Shown here: positions 23,430 through 34,637 of the stretch, piece by piece
How positions within the stretch are numbered: the stretch's first letter is position 1
How the letters are laid out: each line of letters begins with the position of its first letter
NCBI GenBank assembly: GCA_014155875.1
Contig: JACEFZ010024497.1
Span: 550,001-614,000, forward strand
DNA: 64,000 nucleotides
Source: Cepaea nemoralis
Taxonomy: Eukaryota > Mollusca > Gastropoda > Stylommatophora > Helicidae
Direction of reading: 5' to 3'
The notes under the pieces: generated by a model
Database searches by the model: none
What the model saw: the letters and a program-made list of their open reading frames with translations, nothing else
Told to the model about the DNA's origin: nothing
Made by a program: the position numbers and the translations under genes

Positions 23430-23660
23430 TTGACTCAAGATTAAATAACCAATATAACTCAGGAAATAGAGGATGCCTTACAAGAGACAAAGCACCTCTT
23501 GCGGTCTGGGTAGATGCAGAACAAGCATTTGGTAAAGTATGGAAGGAAAGGATGAAAGTAAAATTACGAAAAAATGTGTGTGGGAAAATATACAGATAGA
23601 TCAGCAGCTACCTTACGTACACAACCGAAAGTGCAAAAGTTGAAAATACAAACCAACAAG
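23430..23660 (+). pseudogene. I-like LINE RT fragment
   Basis: Broken frames give QEIEDALQE, then VWVDAEQAFGKVWKERMKVKL, matching the RT step 'VD-EKAFDKVWKEGLKVKL' seen in the minus-strand LINE at 46.0 kb. It is a short relic of that family. Confidence 0.6.
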
Positions 23661-24078
23661 AAGATGGTGATGGGGCAATATGTCCTCAAAAAGGAGAGTT
23701 CTATTCAATCAATCAATCATGTGCTATGCCGGAAAGAGTTGGCGGTCATGACTCGCCATTTAATTCGGTCACCAGAGTCGTGGATCAGCTTCGTGTTCCT
23801 GTCTCGTCCATGCCATGTGGCCAAGCCATCCAGGTATTTTCCCCTCGGTCTTCCTCATGGTCTGTTCCCTTCGATCTTGCCAGTTGTCACTAAGTTCTTT
23901 AATCCATTTCTTCTCATAACATGTCCAAAAAATGTTGACTGTCTACGTCTACTTTCTCTAATCAATTTACGATTTTCATTTGTCTCATGTAGTACTTGCT
24001 CATTGGTTTTTCTATCTGTCCATGGATATTCTTTGCATTTTCCTCAGAAACCACATTTCTGCAGCCATCAGATGTTTT

Positions 24079-25050
24079 TCAGCTTGACTGCACATTAGTC
24101 CAAGTTTCACATCCATACAAAAGAACGGGCTCTATGTATCCCCTCAACACTCTTTTTCTTGTTTCAATTGATATCTTTTTATTGGTCAGAATGTTTTTCA
24201 TCTTGCTAAAGGCTACTTTCGCCATGGCGATTCTTGTTCTAATCTCTTCAAGGCATCTCCCATCAGATGTTATGACTGTTTCCGAGATAATTGTACAATT
24301 CACTTGTTGAAGAATATTCCCATTTACTTGTATATTACATTGTGGTACTTCGTTCTTCCTAGTGACGACCAAAACCTGTGTCTTTTTACAATTTAATACT
24401 AACCCTAGTTGTTCACTGTGTACAACAACCACATCTACTAATTGTTGCAGATCCTGTGCATTGTCTGCAATCAATACTGTATCATTTGCATATCTAATGT
24501 TATTGATGTTTCGTCCTCCAATGCTGACTCCATTTATATCTTCTACATTTCTGAAAATATTTTCACTGTACAGGGAAAAAAGATCTGGAGACATTACACA
24601 TCCCTGTCTAACACCTCTCTTAATAGGCTGATATTGTCACACTTAATTATCAATCCTTATGGCAGTTTGTTGTTTCCAATATATGTTTTTATGAGTCTAA
24701 TGTCTTTCCCATCAATTTGTAAATCTGCAAGCATATTCACCATGTTGACATGTCTAACTCTATCAAAAGCCTTTGTGTAGTCAATAAAGCAATGATGTAT
24801 ATCCTTGTTTACTTCTATAGCACGTTCAATAACTGTTCGCATTATATATACAGCATTTACTGTGCCATTTCCTTCCACAAACCCACATTGTTCTTCCCCT
24901 ATTTCAGGTTGTAATTTCTACCTCACTCTTTGCATGATAATTCTTAGCAAATTTTGTGTGATGTGACTCATTATACTAATTGTTCTATGTTGATCACATT
25001 CCAAGGCTCATGATTTCTTTGAGATTGCAATAAATACAGTTAAATTTACG
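24079..25050 (-). pseudogene. RTE reverse transcriptase (3' half of the element)
   Basis: Pieces in order: EEQCGFVEGNGTVNAVYIMR near 24880, CFIDYTKAFDRV, VRQGCVMSPDLFSLYSENIF, NIRYANDTVLIAD (second motif Asp replaced by Asn), GLVLNCKKTQVLVV, RVLRGYIEPVLLYGCETW. A further shift near 24090 leads to a degenerate tail with GRP(R)-type and HDSGD steps down to 23760. Confidence 0.85.
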
Positions 25051-25260
25051 AGAGAGAAGCGGCTGGCCGAGTGGCTACAACGCCGGACTCTCCTTCGGGA
25101 GACCCGGGTTCGATCCCTCGGTAAGGTGTGGGATTTTTTTCTGTCGGGGGCAAACAGAAAATCCTAACCTGCGCAGTTCGCGGCGACTGCACTAGCCAGG
25201 CGGCCTTAATTCCTCAGACTCAAAGACCCCTCTGCCATACACCGCAAGGTACTATATTGA
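25047..25260 (+). mobile_element. tRNA-derived SINE inserted in the RTE
   Basis: The head CGGCTGGCCGAGTGGCTACA has a clear A box (TGGCCGAGTGG) and a B box GGGTTCGATCCC at 25107, with an intact class-II-like tRNA look (Leu/Ser type). A body of about 130 bp follows. It sits inside RT coding sequence; ACAGTTAAAT (25037-25046) and ACAGTAAAT (about 25260-25268) flank it as a slightly imperfect target duplication. Confidence 0.75.
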
Positions 25261-25438
25261 CAGTAAATGACAGTATGGCAGAGTTACATAATTCAGAAGG
25301 TATATCTCCAGTATCATATAGCGTGTTCAGCAGTCTGGTGACTTGATCTAGTAAATATTCTTCTAAAGCTTTAATCATTTCTGATGTGATGTTATCTGCA
25401 CCGGGGGCCTTGCCAGCTTTCGTATGCTTTAAGAACAT
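25220..25438 (-). pseudogene. RTE RT N-terminal piece, interrupted by the SINE
   Basis: Encodes KAGKAPGADNITSEMIKAL and the following helix region, the RT step KAPG(x)D typical of LINEs. The last codons read into the SINE. It joins to the upstream linker by a one-base shift near 25435. Confidence 0.8.
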
Positions 25439-26843
25439 TTCGAACTTCCATCTTCAAAATTGGCGGTCCTTCATTATTAAATCTAATATCATACTGTTCC
25501 TCTCTGTGATCATCATAAAGGTCTTTCACATAATATGTCCATACATGTATAATCTGATCTTTTTCTATTATGATTTTGCCATCTTTAGTTTTTAGACAGC
25601 CTATTGATGTACTTGTTCTTTTATTAGTAAGTTCCTGAATTATTTTGTGCACTAATTTTGTAGTTTGACTGTTGTGCTCTTTTTCAATTTCTAAGCACTT
25701 TTCCTCAAGCCATGCTTCTTTTGCCTCCTTGCATAATATTCTGACTTGTCTGTGAATTTCTTCATATTTGGCAGAATTATTTTTGTTGAGTCTTCTTGTT
25801 TCCATGAGGTGTAAAATTTCTACAGTCATCAATTTCTTACGACCCACCTTCTTTAATTTTGGAATAGTTGTTTCTGCAGCCAAACTGATTGAATTTTTCA
25901 ACATTTCCCATTGATCACCCACATCCTGGAATAGGATCTCTAGATCAGACAATATATCAAATCTATTCTGTACTTCTATGTTGAATTTGTTTTGTATTTC
26001 CTTGTCATTACTCAATGTACACAAATCATATTTAGTGTTTCCTGTTATATACTTGACTTTCTTCAACTTTATCCTCAATGTTCCTGTAAGTAATCTGTGG
26101 TCGCTATAACAATCAGCACAGGGAACTGTTTTTGCTATAGTTAATGCGTTTCTAAATCTTCTGCTAATCAGAATGTAGTCAATCTAGTTTCTAATCCTGT
26201 TATCAGGAATCCTTATTGTCCATAATCTTCTAGGGTGTTGCTTAAACCAGGTGTTTCCAACAATCATTTCCTGTTCTTTTGCCCACTCTACGAGTCTGTA
26301 TCCTCTTTCATTTCTCTCTCCTAAACCATAGTTTCCTACTGTGTATATATCACCTTGATTTCCTACTTTTGCATTGAAGTCCCCTAACATGATGTTTATT
26401 TCTGAATGTTTACATTTCGTTAAGGCAGACTCTATATCATTATAAAATTCCTCTACACTATCTTCACTAGATTCTCCTGTTGGGGCATATACTTGAATAA
26501 TATTTATGCTAAAAGGTCTGCCACTTAATTTAACTAGTAGAACTGTGTCCGACACGGCCCAATATCCTTGAATAGATTTTGATGTTTTCCGGTCCAAAAT
26601 AATTGCCACTCCCCTTTGTCGATCTTCACCTCCAGAATAAATAATCTTAAAATCTTCATCTATCTTGAAGCCTGCTCCTGTCCATCTCGTTTCGCACATC
26701 CCGAAAATATTAATTTTTTCTCTTCCCAGTTCTTGTTTTATGTTCTCTAATTTGTCGTCGCCGTTTAACGTCCTAACATTCCATGTTGCTAATTTTAATG
26801 TCTCTGTCCTTGTCTTGCGATGATCAGTCTTTAGGCGAATCAT
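25392..26843 (-). pseudogene. RTE endonuclease and linker, one nonsense codon
   Basis: The reading frame from ATG at 26843 runs to 25392 with a single internal TAG (26184-26186, where CAG would fit). Endonuclease motifs in order: LATWNVRTL, MCETRWTG, IIQVYAPTGE, MLGDFNAKVG, and after the stop IDYILIS and YSDHRLL. These are the metal-binding and catalytic residues of the AP-endonuclease-like domain that nicks target DNA in RTE elements. The rest is the charged linker before RT. The start is chosen because it lies just upstream of the first motif. Confidence 0.88.
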
Positions 26844-26974
26844 AATGTACGAGGCACTTTTAAAGAGGTAGGTTACCGTTGCTTTCCTCTATGGCAGTGA
26901 CCATACTGGCCGTGTGACCGCAACCATTGTCTCTCGAAAGAGATCCTCTGCCTGCCGTCGCGAACTTGAGACCA

Positions 26975-28090
26975 TTCATTCATTCATTCATTCATTCAGT
27001 AGCATGTCCTTTGCAGAACCTCGCTCCCATAACAACCCTCCGGAAAACCTCTCGATCATAAGCAAGATGTCCCGCACTCATATCATACATAAGGCACTCA
27101 TATCATACATTCCACTGCAGTACTCCTGCCATCTCTCTAGAATTTGTCTAGATTCTGTTAAGGTATTCCCCATCTTGTCACAGATAACATTCAATTGAGG
27201 TTGAACATTTCTTGTCAATAACTTCATTTCTTTGAACATTTCATAATCTCTTCCAGTCTTATGATATTGCTCTATTCTGGTACAGCAATCTTGTATGTAT
27301 TGATTTTTGTCCTTTCTTGTGTTCTTTCTTATTTCTCGAGTTAAAGATTTATACTTCATCTTGGTATTATCGGATTCACCTCCTTTCTGTTTCAGTTCCC
27401 TTCGTTGTTTTATTAATTCTAACGTGTCTGATGTAATCCATGGCTTAAGTTGCTTTTTCTTGGTCGGAATTAAATCTTTGGCTGCAGTTATCAAGATATC
27501 TCTAGTTTGTACTGCCAGTTCGTTAGGTGTCATTTCCTCTTGTACAGACATCAAGACCCCAAAACGATTCCTAACTTCTACGTTGTATGCATCTGGTATT
27601 TTTGTGAGATCAAAACGAAGTGGCCTTGGTCCTCGGGTAAGCTTTTTGAGTTTTAATTTCAGATCTGCTTCTAATAACTGATGATCTGTATCACAGTCTG
27701 CACTTCGTAGGGTTTTTGCAGATGTTATGCTTGATCTCCATCTTCTTTGTATTAAAATAGAATCTATCTGATTTTTGGTAATACTGTCTGGAGACTTCCA
27801 TGTGAAGAGTCTTCTTGGATGTTGTTTAAAAAGCGTGTTGGCTATCGTTAACTCATTTTCTGTGCAAAATTCAATTAATTTGTCACCTGCATCATTTCTA
27901 TTTCCTAATCCAAATTTTCCTAAAACGTGTCTCTCATTTTCAGCTCTTCCTGCACCTACTTTTGCATTAAAATCTCCCATTATTATTGCTATATCATTAT
28001 GACCAATCTTATTTAATGTGTCTTGTAGTGTGTTGTAAAAATCTTCAATTTCGTCCTCCTCTGCTGTTGAAGTAGGTACTTGAGACCATA
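26975..28090 (-). mobile_element. RTE deletion derivative: endonuclease joined to the 3' end
   Basis: The minus strand starts inside the endonuclease (QVPTSTAEEDEIEDFYN, from about 28090), continues MGDFNAKVGAG, FKQHPRRLF, TDHQLL and the linker (ORF 27078-27980), and then jumps at about 27095 to the family 3' end (matching 14800-14870), ending in a TGAA repeat (26979-27000). The whole RT is missing. The 15-base sequence GTATGATATGAGTGC occurs twice at the junction. Confidence 0.8.
27078..28085 (-). pseudogene. RTE endonuclease C-terminal part with linker
   Basis: A 300-codon open frame from the internal ATG, extended upstream in frame to about 28085. Visible: GDFNAKVG (metal-binding Asp/Asn), NQIDSILI, TDHQLLEAD (catalytic Asp-His). 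The N-terminal half of the endonuclease is absent, so it cannot be active. Confidence 0.8.
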
Positions 28091-28195
28091 ACCAACAAAT
28101 ATCTGTCGGCTGCCCTCAAAGTTTCATCCACCACCTGTCTTCCGTGGCTTCGTTTGAACACTTCCAATAAACGAATACGAAATAACACCACATAA

Positions 28196-28253
28196 TCCAC
28201 ATGAAAACACTAAACAGAGTAAAACACTAAACAGCGTAAAACACTAAACAGCG
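28196..28253. repeat. Short tandem repeat AAAACACTAAACAG(C/A)GT, 3 copies
   Basis: Three units of about 17-18 bp in direct succession between the RTE derivative and the host gene. Confidence 0.75.
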
Positions 28254-28401
28254 TCTCCCGAAGAATAAACGCATCACATCGTCGCCATTTTTACCGGATG
28301 CTTATGTTTAGGGAGGGAGATAATAATAATGATGATGATAAAGATGATTAACGTTCATCACCTGATTACATCAATGACTGGGAAGCTGGACACCAGACAA
28401 G

Positions 28402-30391
28402 TTATTTCTTCCCCTGTGACGCATCGTTGTTCGGGTTCAGCTGGTTGCCGTGGTTGTCCAGGTCAGATTTGGTACCAGTGCCCTGTTAAAAAGATAAAAA
28501 GTAAACAATACATTAACCGGTTGTGTGTCTTCGGGAACAGTGAGATGTGCAGTGTCGTGATTCCCCGTCACATCGAGTCGAGGGTTCGAAGTCAGCTGCC
28601 GCCGATTTGGAAGCAGACTGCTTTGCGTTGATTTCGATAATATGATGCCTCAATCGCTCAGAAAGTAACGGCAAACTACCGAACATTGCCTTGTAAATCA
28701 CAAGCAGCCAATAAATGCTGGATTTGATTGCAACGTCCTGCCCACTACATCCAACTATAACTGAAACAATCCATTAGTCAATCTGTCAGTGTTGTCCCGC
28801 CCTGCTTGGTTGTTTTTATTTGAACGTTGTTGTCCATTGAGCAGCTTGTGTAGGTGGCCAGGTTGTGTTTCTGCGTGTCCTGCTCGCGTGTACATTTATG
28901 TTTGTGATTCTGCATGTTCTGCTCGCGTGTACATGTATGTTTGCTTTGTCAGTTTGTTTGCTTAAAAACGAATGTCGTATGTGGACTTTTTTTTACGACT
29001 GTTTGGTGCATTTTTGTCTGTTCCTCTGGGCATTGGTCAACAATGACATACCTATTAGCGCCGTGGCTGAGAGGTTACTATGTCGGACTCAGATTTGCAA
29101 GGTGCAAGGCTTGTCCCTAGAATAAGGCTGGAAATGTGTCCAAGAGTCGTAAGTATCCTATGATATTACACGCCCTCCTGGTCTTATGATATTACACGTC
29201 CTCCTGGTCTTATGATATTACACGCCCTCCTGGTCTAATGATATTACACGCCCTCTAATCGCTTGAGTAATGAGGTCGGTTACCTAGCCTTCTCGGACAA
29301 GGGTGAAAAATAGGAGGTCCCATTTTTAAGATGCGATAGTTAAAACAGAGTAGGCCTTAAGGCTTCTGCCTTGACAAAATTGTTAGGTAAGATAACCTAC
29401 CTACGGGTAGATAGAGCCCGTTACCAGTATAACCTTAAGTTTATATTATATGCTGGTTAAACATAAAATTATGAGACCCATGGTGCTATTTCAATGGTAA
29501 TATACGAATTCTGCTCATATTCCATAGTTAAGAGTTCGTGTAGATGATAGACCTGGCTAATAAAGACACCATTTTAGGGGTGTCTAGTTGGTCATGCATC
29601 GAAGTACACTTGTTCCTGCAGCGAGGCGCCGTCATCACTTGGAGGTGACAGGTCCGAATCCCGGTAGCTAACTATAACTTTCATTTGTTATGTTGTTTAG
29701 TGCATCCTCAAGTCTCTATTTCTTTCTTTTGATTCTATCAGCGCCAAACAAGACATGTATGTTTATTTATGAACTGTCTTAGTGGCCTCAAAGGTTCCCA
29801 AATTGACATGTATACTTTAATATGCCTCTCCACGGATGCTAAAGAACCAATACTAGACTTGCACACTCCGATGGTTTCTGGGCTTGGGGATGAGAAGGAT
29901 AGCTTTGCAACAGTCCCAGTGGAAATGGTATTTTGCTACTAGATTGTGTACACAAGCCTCATTCATATTGTCGCAAGTCCTCTTCGGGACTTGGAAGATC
30001 AACAGGCCAATGTATTGGCCGTTAAGAGTTAAAACTCAGACTTCTAGAAGATTCCCAACCAACCAACCATGTGTGTCTGTCATTTGTAGGTGTTCGTGTT
30101 TGGCTGCTTTTTGTGTGTACCCGTGTTTGTGTCTCTGTCATAATTACCCGCTCCAGTATCCTTCTGCATGTGTACGTTCGTCTAACTTGCATACTTCATC
30201 GTGTCTGTCTGGCGTGTCTGCCAGTTATGTCTGTCTGCAATCGGTAGTTTACTTACCTGGTAGCCGCTGGTGTAGCCCTTGTGCTCTCCATGGTTAGGGT
30301 TGCACTGGTTTGAGTGGTTATCCAAATCGGATTTGGTACCAGTTCCTGTGTAGTGTCCACCACTCGGGTTTTGTGTGTTTTTTGCATCCAT
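28402..30391 (-). CDS. Two-exon host gene, small GTGTKSDLDNH-repeat protein
   Basis: Exon 1 codes from ATG at 30391 to 30257 (45 codons); exon 2 codes from 28482 to the TAA at 28402-28404 (26 codons plus stop). The 1774-bp intron has a consensus donor (CAG|GTAAGT) and acceptor (pyrimidine-rich, TTTTTAACAG|G), and phase 0 joins them in frame to give 71 residues. Each exon carries one copy of the same motif: GTGTKSDLDNHSNQCNPN in exon 1 and GTGTKSDLDNHGNQLNPN in exon 2, so the protein is an exon-aligned duplication. There is no signal peptide or membrane segment; it is hydrophilic and rich in Asn, Gly and Lys. The start has a favourable context (G at -3, G at +4). I have a memory of similar motifs in short uncharacterised animal proteins, but cannot verify it. 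Function unknown. Confidence 0.75.
28483..30256 (-). other. Intron of the small host gene, with repeat insertions
   Basis: 1774 bp. It contains a 26-bp minisatellite (29159-29255) and two weak tRNA-like stretches: an A-box-like TGGCTGAGAGG at 29065, and a B-box-like GGTCCGAATCCC at about 29652, which may be SINE remnants. No coding feature is seen. Confidence 0.65.
29159..29255. repeat. 26-bp minisatellite, about 3.8 copies
   Basis: Unit TATGATATTACACGCCCTCC plus TGGTCT; the copies differ by single bases. It lies within the host-gene intron. Confidence 0.9.
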
Positions 30392-30406
30392 GTCTTGGTT
30401 TTGCTT
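30257..30406 (-). other. First coding exon, with possible upstream 5' UTR intron
   Basis: Upstream of the ATG the minus strand reads TTTCTTCTCCAG then AAGC. This is a good splice acceptor, placing the exon start at 30406 and only 15 bases of 5' UTR in this exon. If it is used, a further non-coding exon and the promoter lie above 30410. The 3' boundary is the GTAAGT donor at 30251-30256. Confidence 0.55.
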
Positions 30407-30789
30407 CTGGAGAAGAAAGTATGTGTCCGGAGATGATTATTCTAGAACTATTTATAGGAATATGACTGCTTTGTACAGACCAACATTTAATTAGTGTTGC
30501 CAGATGATGTAACTGATAAACCGGGACATTTCGCTTAAACATAAGAAGAATCCTGGAATGAACGCTTTTTTTTTTTTTGGCATTTTGAAACCCCTAAGTG
30601 CTATAATTAAAACGTAGCAATTGTTACACAAACAACAGACACACTCGTCATTCATTTCACCCACCACAGAGACCACGTGGTTACAATATGAACAGTTTAC
30701 AATTAGTTTTCACAATTCACTATACACAGAAAACGACAACCACACTCACGATGAAAATAAAATCAATGTGTCTGCAGCTAAAAATGGGG

Positions 30790-30862
30790 ATAGACTTCGA
30801 TTCTTCTTCTTCTTCTTCTTCTTCTTCTTCTTCTTCTTCTTCTTTTTCTTCTTCTTCTTCTG
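30790..30862. repeat. (TTC)n microsatellite
   Basis: TTC repeats with one interruption. The poly-Ser, poly-Phe and poly-Glu ORFs reading through it are artefacts. Confidence 0.95.
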
Positions 30863-30919
30863 TGTTCGTCCGGAATGTTGTTTTAGACGTAATTGCGTTG
30901 TGCCTGTTTACAGCAGAGG

Positions 30920-31345
30920 TGCCATATTTGCACCTTTCGGTCGACACATCCTACTTCTGCAGGCATTTGTTGGCCGGGTTACCTTCCCGGGTGTTTCGTG
31001 GGACGTTTGACTCTCACTGTTGTGATGTTATCCCAATCCCAACTGGCCCATTTAGAACAGCCGAAGACACCCCGGTCAAAGAAAGGCTTGGGCAGGCCTT
31101 GGGCATTCCCCGCCATCCAAGGAGGCTTCCATAATTTCAGAGCCGACACATAGCGCTCTTGTACTGGGCTCATCCATGGAATCGTCATGTCCTGCACATG
31201 GCTGCTTAGACTCACTTCCGTATATTGAGCCTTCCGTTCACCATAGGCTGTTAATCTGGAAACCAGAAGAATGCAGTCTGCAGATGACATCCACACAGTG
31301 AGCTTTCGATTCGGACTTTCCACGTAATGGATTTGCTATCCAAGC
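30920..31345 (-). repeat. Diverged repeat, inverted partner of 32035-32470
   Basis: The reverse complement aligns with 32035-32470 through shared blocks: AATCCATTACGTGGAA, GTCATCTGCAGACTG, GGAAGTGAG..AAGCAGCCAT, ATTATGGAAxCCTCCTT, GATGGCGGGGAATGCCCA and AACAGTxAGAGTC. The open frame on this strand (30979-31323) has no domain I recognise. It may be the 3' end region of a LINE. Confidence 0.6.
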
Positions 31346-31479
31346 AATATTCCATTTCATGCCACTGGAACGCTTTTGGCACCGACATACCTGTGGCCTG
31401 CAGTGTGGCAGGCTAAGAACTTCTTCATGCTCCTTTATATGTCAACCTGAATATAGTTTTTAAAACATCAGCAGTCAAC

Positions 31480-31900
31480 TTAAGCTTCTTGGCATCTCCA
31501 TAGAGCTTGTCCTCAAATGAAGCAGGTGTGGGCCAAACTATTTTTCTCTTTGTGCATGTATTGGGCACTCTTGCAGCAAATGTCTAGCTGTCATTTTACC
31601 AGTCCCACAGTTACATTCATCAGTATCTCCTATCTTTAGTTTATTGAACAAGTGGTAGTTTTGCCTGTTATGTCCTGTGCGGGGTCTGATTATTGCTAAT
31701 TGTTCACTTCGGTCGAGTTTGTAATATGCATCATCTTTCTGGTGGCCTGGATGCTCTGATTCCCATTTAGTCCTGTAAGTGCTTTTTATAAACCTCTTCG
31801 CCTCATTATAGGTTATGTTTATGTTAGGTTTAGGTAGTCGTCCGCCCTATTTTGCCAGTCTGTCAGCCTCTTTATTTTCAGATATACAGCAAACTATATA
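31480..31900 (-). pseudogene. I-like LINE RNase H C-terminal fragment
   Basis: Minus-strand translation gives NEAKRFIKSTYRTKWESEHPG, a PRTGHNRQNYHLF segment, and CNCGTGKMTARHLLQECP, a CCHC-like end. This order follows RNase H in I/Loa-type LINEs (compare 13140-13290). It is broken at the left of the domain. Confidence 0.7.
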
Positions 31901-31944
31901 GAACCCGTTTTGCTGAATGGCAGTGAATCTTGGAATGTAAATTA

Positions 31945-32035
31945 ACAAATTAAGAAGAAATTAGAAGCAACATAGATATGGTTCCTGAGACGAATGTTGC
32001 GAATTCCTTGGACTGCCAGAGTAACTAACAACAAC
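31945..32035 (+). pseudogene. LINE RT scrap
   Basis: Plus strand reads WFLRRMLRIPWTARVTNN-like codons, the RT C-terminal step (LRI.WT..TN) seen in the RTE copies of this window. It directly precedes the diverged repeat at 32035. Confidence 0.5.
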
Positions 32036-32470
32036 GCTTGGCTAGCGAATCCATTACGTGGAAGTCCGAAGCGAAAACTTGCTGAGTAGGTGTCATCTGC
32101 AGACTGACCGTTCCTGGTTTGCGTGGGGAGCGGCCAGCGGCGAATGAAATACCCAATACATGGAAGTGAGGGAGTAAAGCAGCCATAAGCGTGGCGACAC
32201 TTTAGGTAAGCCCAGCCTCAGAGCTCTATGTGCCAGCTCTGCAATTATGGAAACCTCCTTCGATGGCGGGGAATGCCCATGGTCTGCTCCTGCCTTCCCT
32301 TGAGAGTTGACCGTGATGTCTTTGACCGTTCTAACTTGACCGGCTGAGATGAGGACGACACCACAACAGTAAGAGTCTAATATCCCCGGAAACCCTGGTA
32401 AGGCAAACCCGTAAAAACGCCCGCAGAAGTCGGATGTGCCGTCCTAAGTGCCATATAGCAATTCAGAATG
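32035..32470 (+). repeat. Diverged repeat, inverted partner of 30920-31345
   Basis: Shares the listed blocks with 30920-31345 in opposite orientation, with a 92-base extra stretch (32095-32190) relative to it. It follows the RT scrap directly, which suggests this sequence is the 3' part of a LINE. Confidence 0.6.
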
Positions 32471-33355
32471 AGATACAGAATTTATAAGTGAGAAAGAGCC
32501 CAGAGAATTAATCTCAAAGAAGCAGGCAGCAAAAGTCGCCAAGTGACGTCACGATGTAAAAAATGTCACGGCGTGATATATTAACAACCGGCAGTTAGGT
32601 TTGTGGCTGACTACAAGAAAGGCGGCATAAGATCCTCGGAGGCGAACTATTAACGTAAATCGATCTGAAAGATGGAAATGGCAAAAGTAAATCATCAATT
32701 AGGAGAGATAGGTAATCAAGGCATACTCCAAAGCCAGGACGGACGATTGGCCATTAATATTTAAACCCACAATTTGAAGGAATGGCTCAAGGTCAGCAAA
32801 TGTCAACAGACTGTAAGTAGACACCGTTAGGTTAAGAAGTCAGGATGCAATGTGAATAACGCTAGGCGGTAAATCATTATCTGGACACGCAAGTAATTTA
32901 ATATGTCTTATTAGCATTGTGTGTTTTGTCTATCTTCGTATCACCGACCCTGCCAGTAACATGGGAACGGTGCATATTAATCTTTAAGGACGCCACAAGC
33001 TATTTTATATAAATAAACATTGCATTTCCAGAAAATGTCAACCTGCGTTGCTCCGGTCATTCTGCTTGACTGTTGTGCTAGACTACGAGCTGGGAAATAA
33101 TAATACTCAACAACAATTTGGCAGATATGGGCGGCTCTTGTAACTGGAGCGCCGTATCATAACGTCTTTGTGGAGAAGCCATCACCAACAGCACGCCCCA
33201 TCAACTAACTGCCCACATCAGCTTGTAATCAAGATGTCAGCCCAAGCCGTGACCACATGATGTCGTGTTTTAGTCAGTACCAAATGTTCGTCATTCTAGT
33301 AGACAGTTCAGACATCCAGCTGTCATATTTTAATATATCGTCAATATAATAGACT
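32470..33355. other. Unassigned spacer
   Basis: About 880 bp with no recognised gene, RNA or repeat family. Confidence 0.4.

Positions 33356-33358
<3 letters not shown>

Positions 33359-33445
<87 letters not shown>
33359..33445. repeat. (TA)n microsatellite, 87 bp
   Basis: Pure TA repeat at the 5' border of the LINE at 33446. Confidence 0.97.
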
Positions 33446-33448
<3 letters not shown>

Positions 33449-34637
33449 GATGGTGTTTCCACCTTGTCTTGGTGGGGGAGCTTGAGTTTCTCAATGACCC
33501 TGAGAGCTATGCCGGCGGTAGCGTAGCTACCAGCAGGGCCTCCCAAGCCGGACAGGTCAAAGGGTAGAGAACAGACAAAGAGAAACACCCTGGTCCTCCA
33601 GGTTGGGGGTTGAAGCGTGGGGTTAACATCCCCACCTTTGTAAAAATCTTTCTTTGTTACGAAACAAATACATGAGCAGGAAATCAGACCCCTTCCAAAT
33701 AACATCTGGCTTGAAACAGGGTGATGCACTATCGCCGCTACTCTTCAATCTGGCTCTAGAGAAAGTTGTAAGGAAGGTAAAGGAGGAATGTGATATTGGA
33801 GGAACATCCAAGCTGCTTGGTTATGCAGATGATATAGATATTATAGGACAAAGTGAACAAAAGACATTGGAAATATTGACTCACTTAAAGGGAAAAGCCC
33901 AACAGATGGGGCTGGTTATCAACCAAGATAAGACAGAATATATGGTAATTTCAAGAGACGGAATGGCTAGAAACTCTGGCCACATACAAATAGATAATAT
34001 GACCATTAAAAGAACGGAAACATATAAATACCTGGGTACAATCTTCAACTGCTCCAACATCATAAGGGAAGAAATACAAACTAGAATCAACTCTGGAAAT
34101 AAGATATACTATGCACTACAACATCTACTAAAATCAAAGGCGCTATCTCGTAACACCAAAATCACAATATACAAAACACTGATCAGACCAGTTGTGCTGT
34201 ATGGCTCTGAAACCTGGAGTACAACGAAAGCAGACGAAGCCTTGTTACAAACCTTTGAGAACAAAATTTTAAGACGCATCTTTGGACCCATTAGGGATAC
34301 ACAAAGTGGAGAGTGGAAAAGAAGAAGTAACAAAGACATTTATGATCTGTTTAAGTCCCCGCTAATCACTGGTATCATGAAGGCTAATAGACTACAATGG
34401 CTGGGGCATATAGAAAGAATGGAAGATAATAGGGAAACAAAACTCGCTTACACTCAGGAAATAAATGACCGTAGACCCCGAGGTAGACCAAGAAGGCGGT
34501 GGAGAGATAATACATGTACAGACCTACAAGCACTTGGAATCAACGACCGGCAAGAGAAGGTCCACCAGAGAGACGAATGGAGACGGATTGTATTTGCAGC
34601 AAAGAACCTCAATGGCTCGGAACGCTGAAGAAGAAGA

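Larger units (their letters stand above)
23715..26843 (-). mobile_element. RTE-type LINE, almost complete but disabled
   Basis: In element order: apurinic endonuclease (26843 downward), linker, RT, and a 3' end with (TGAT)n tail (ATTGATTGATTG on the minus strand at about 23706-23722). The frame is broken by a TAG at 26184, shifts near 25435, 24930, 24650 and 24090, and a SINE insertion at about 25047-25260. Related copies are at 26975, 54765, 56398, 59928 and 61675. The copy is inactive; RT YADD reads YAND. Confidence 0.88.

Noticed and set aside
23574..24098. Plus-strand ORF of 174 codons with RSPESWIS and PCHVAKPSRYF segments, and similar ORFs at 54707, 56442, 60600 and 61681
   Set aside because: Antisense shadow of the RTE RT C-terminus; the same antisense peptide recurs at every RTE copy.
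25056..25125. Functional tRNA gene
   Set aside because: The tRNA-like head continues into a SINE body with no 3' processing end or terminator at the right place, and it lies in a LINE with flanking duplications.
29159..29255. Possible CRISPR-like array
   Set aside because: Units are contiguous without spacers, in a eukaryotic intron; a plain minisatellite.
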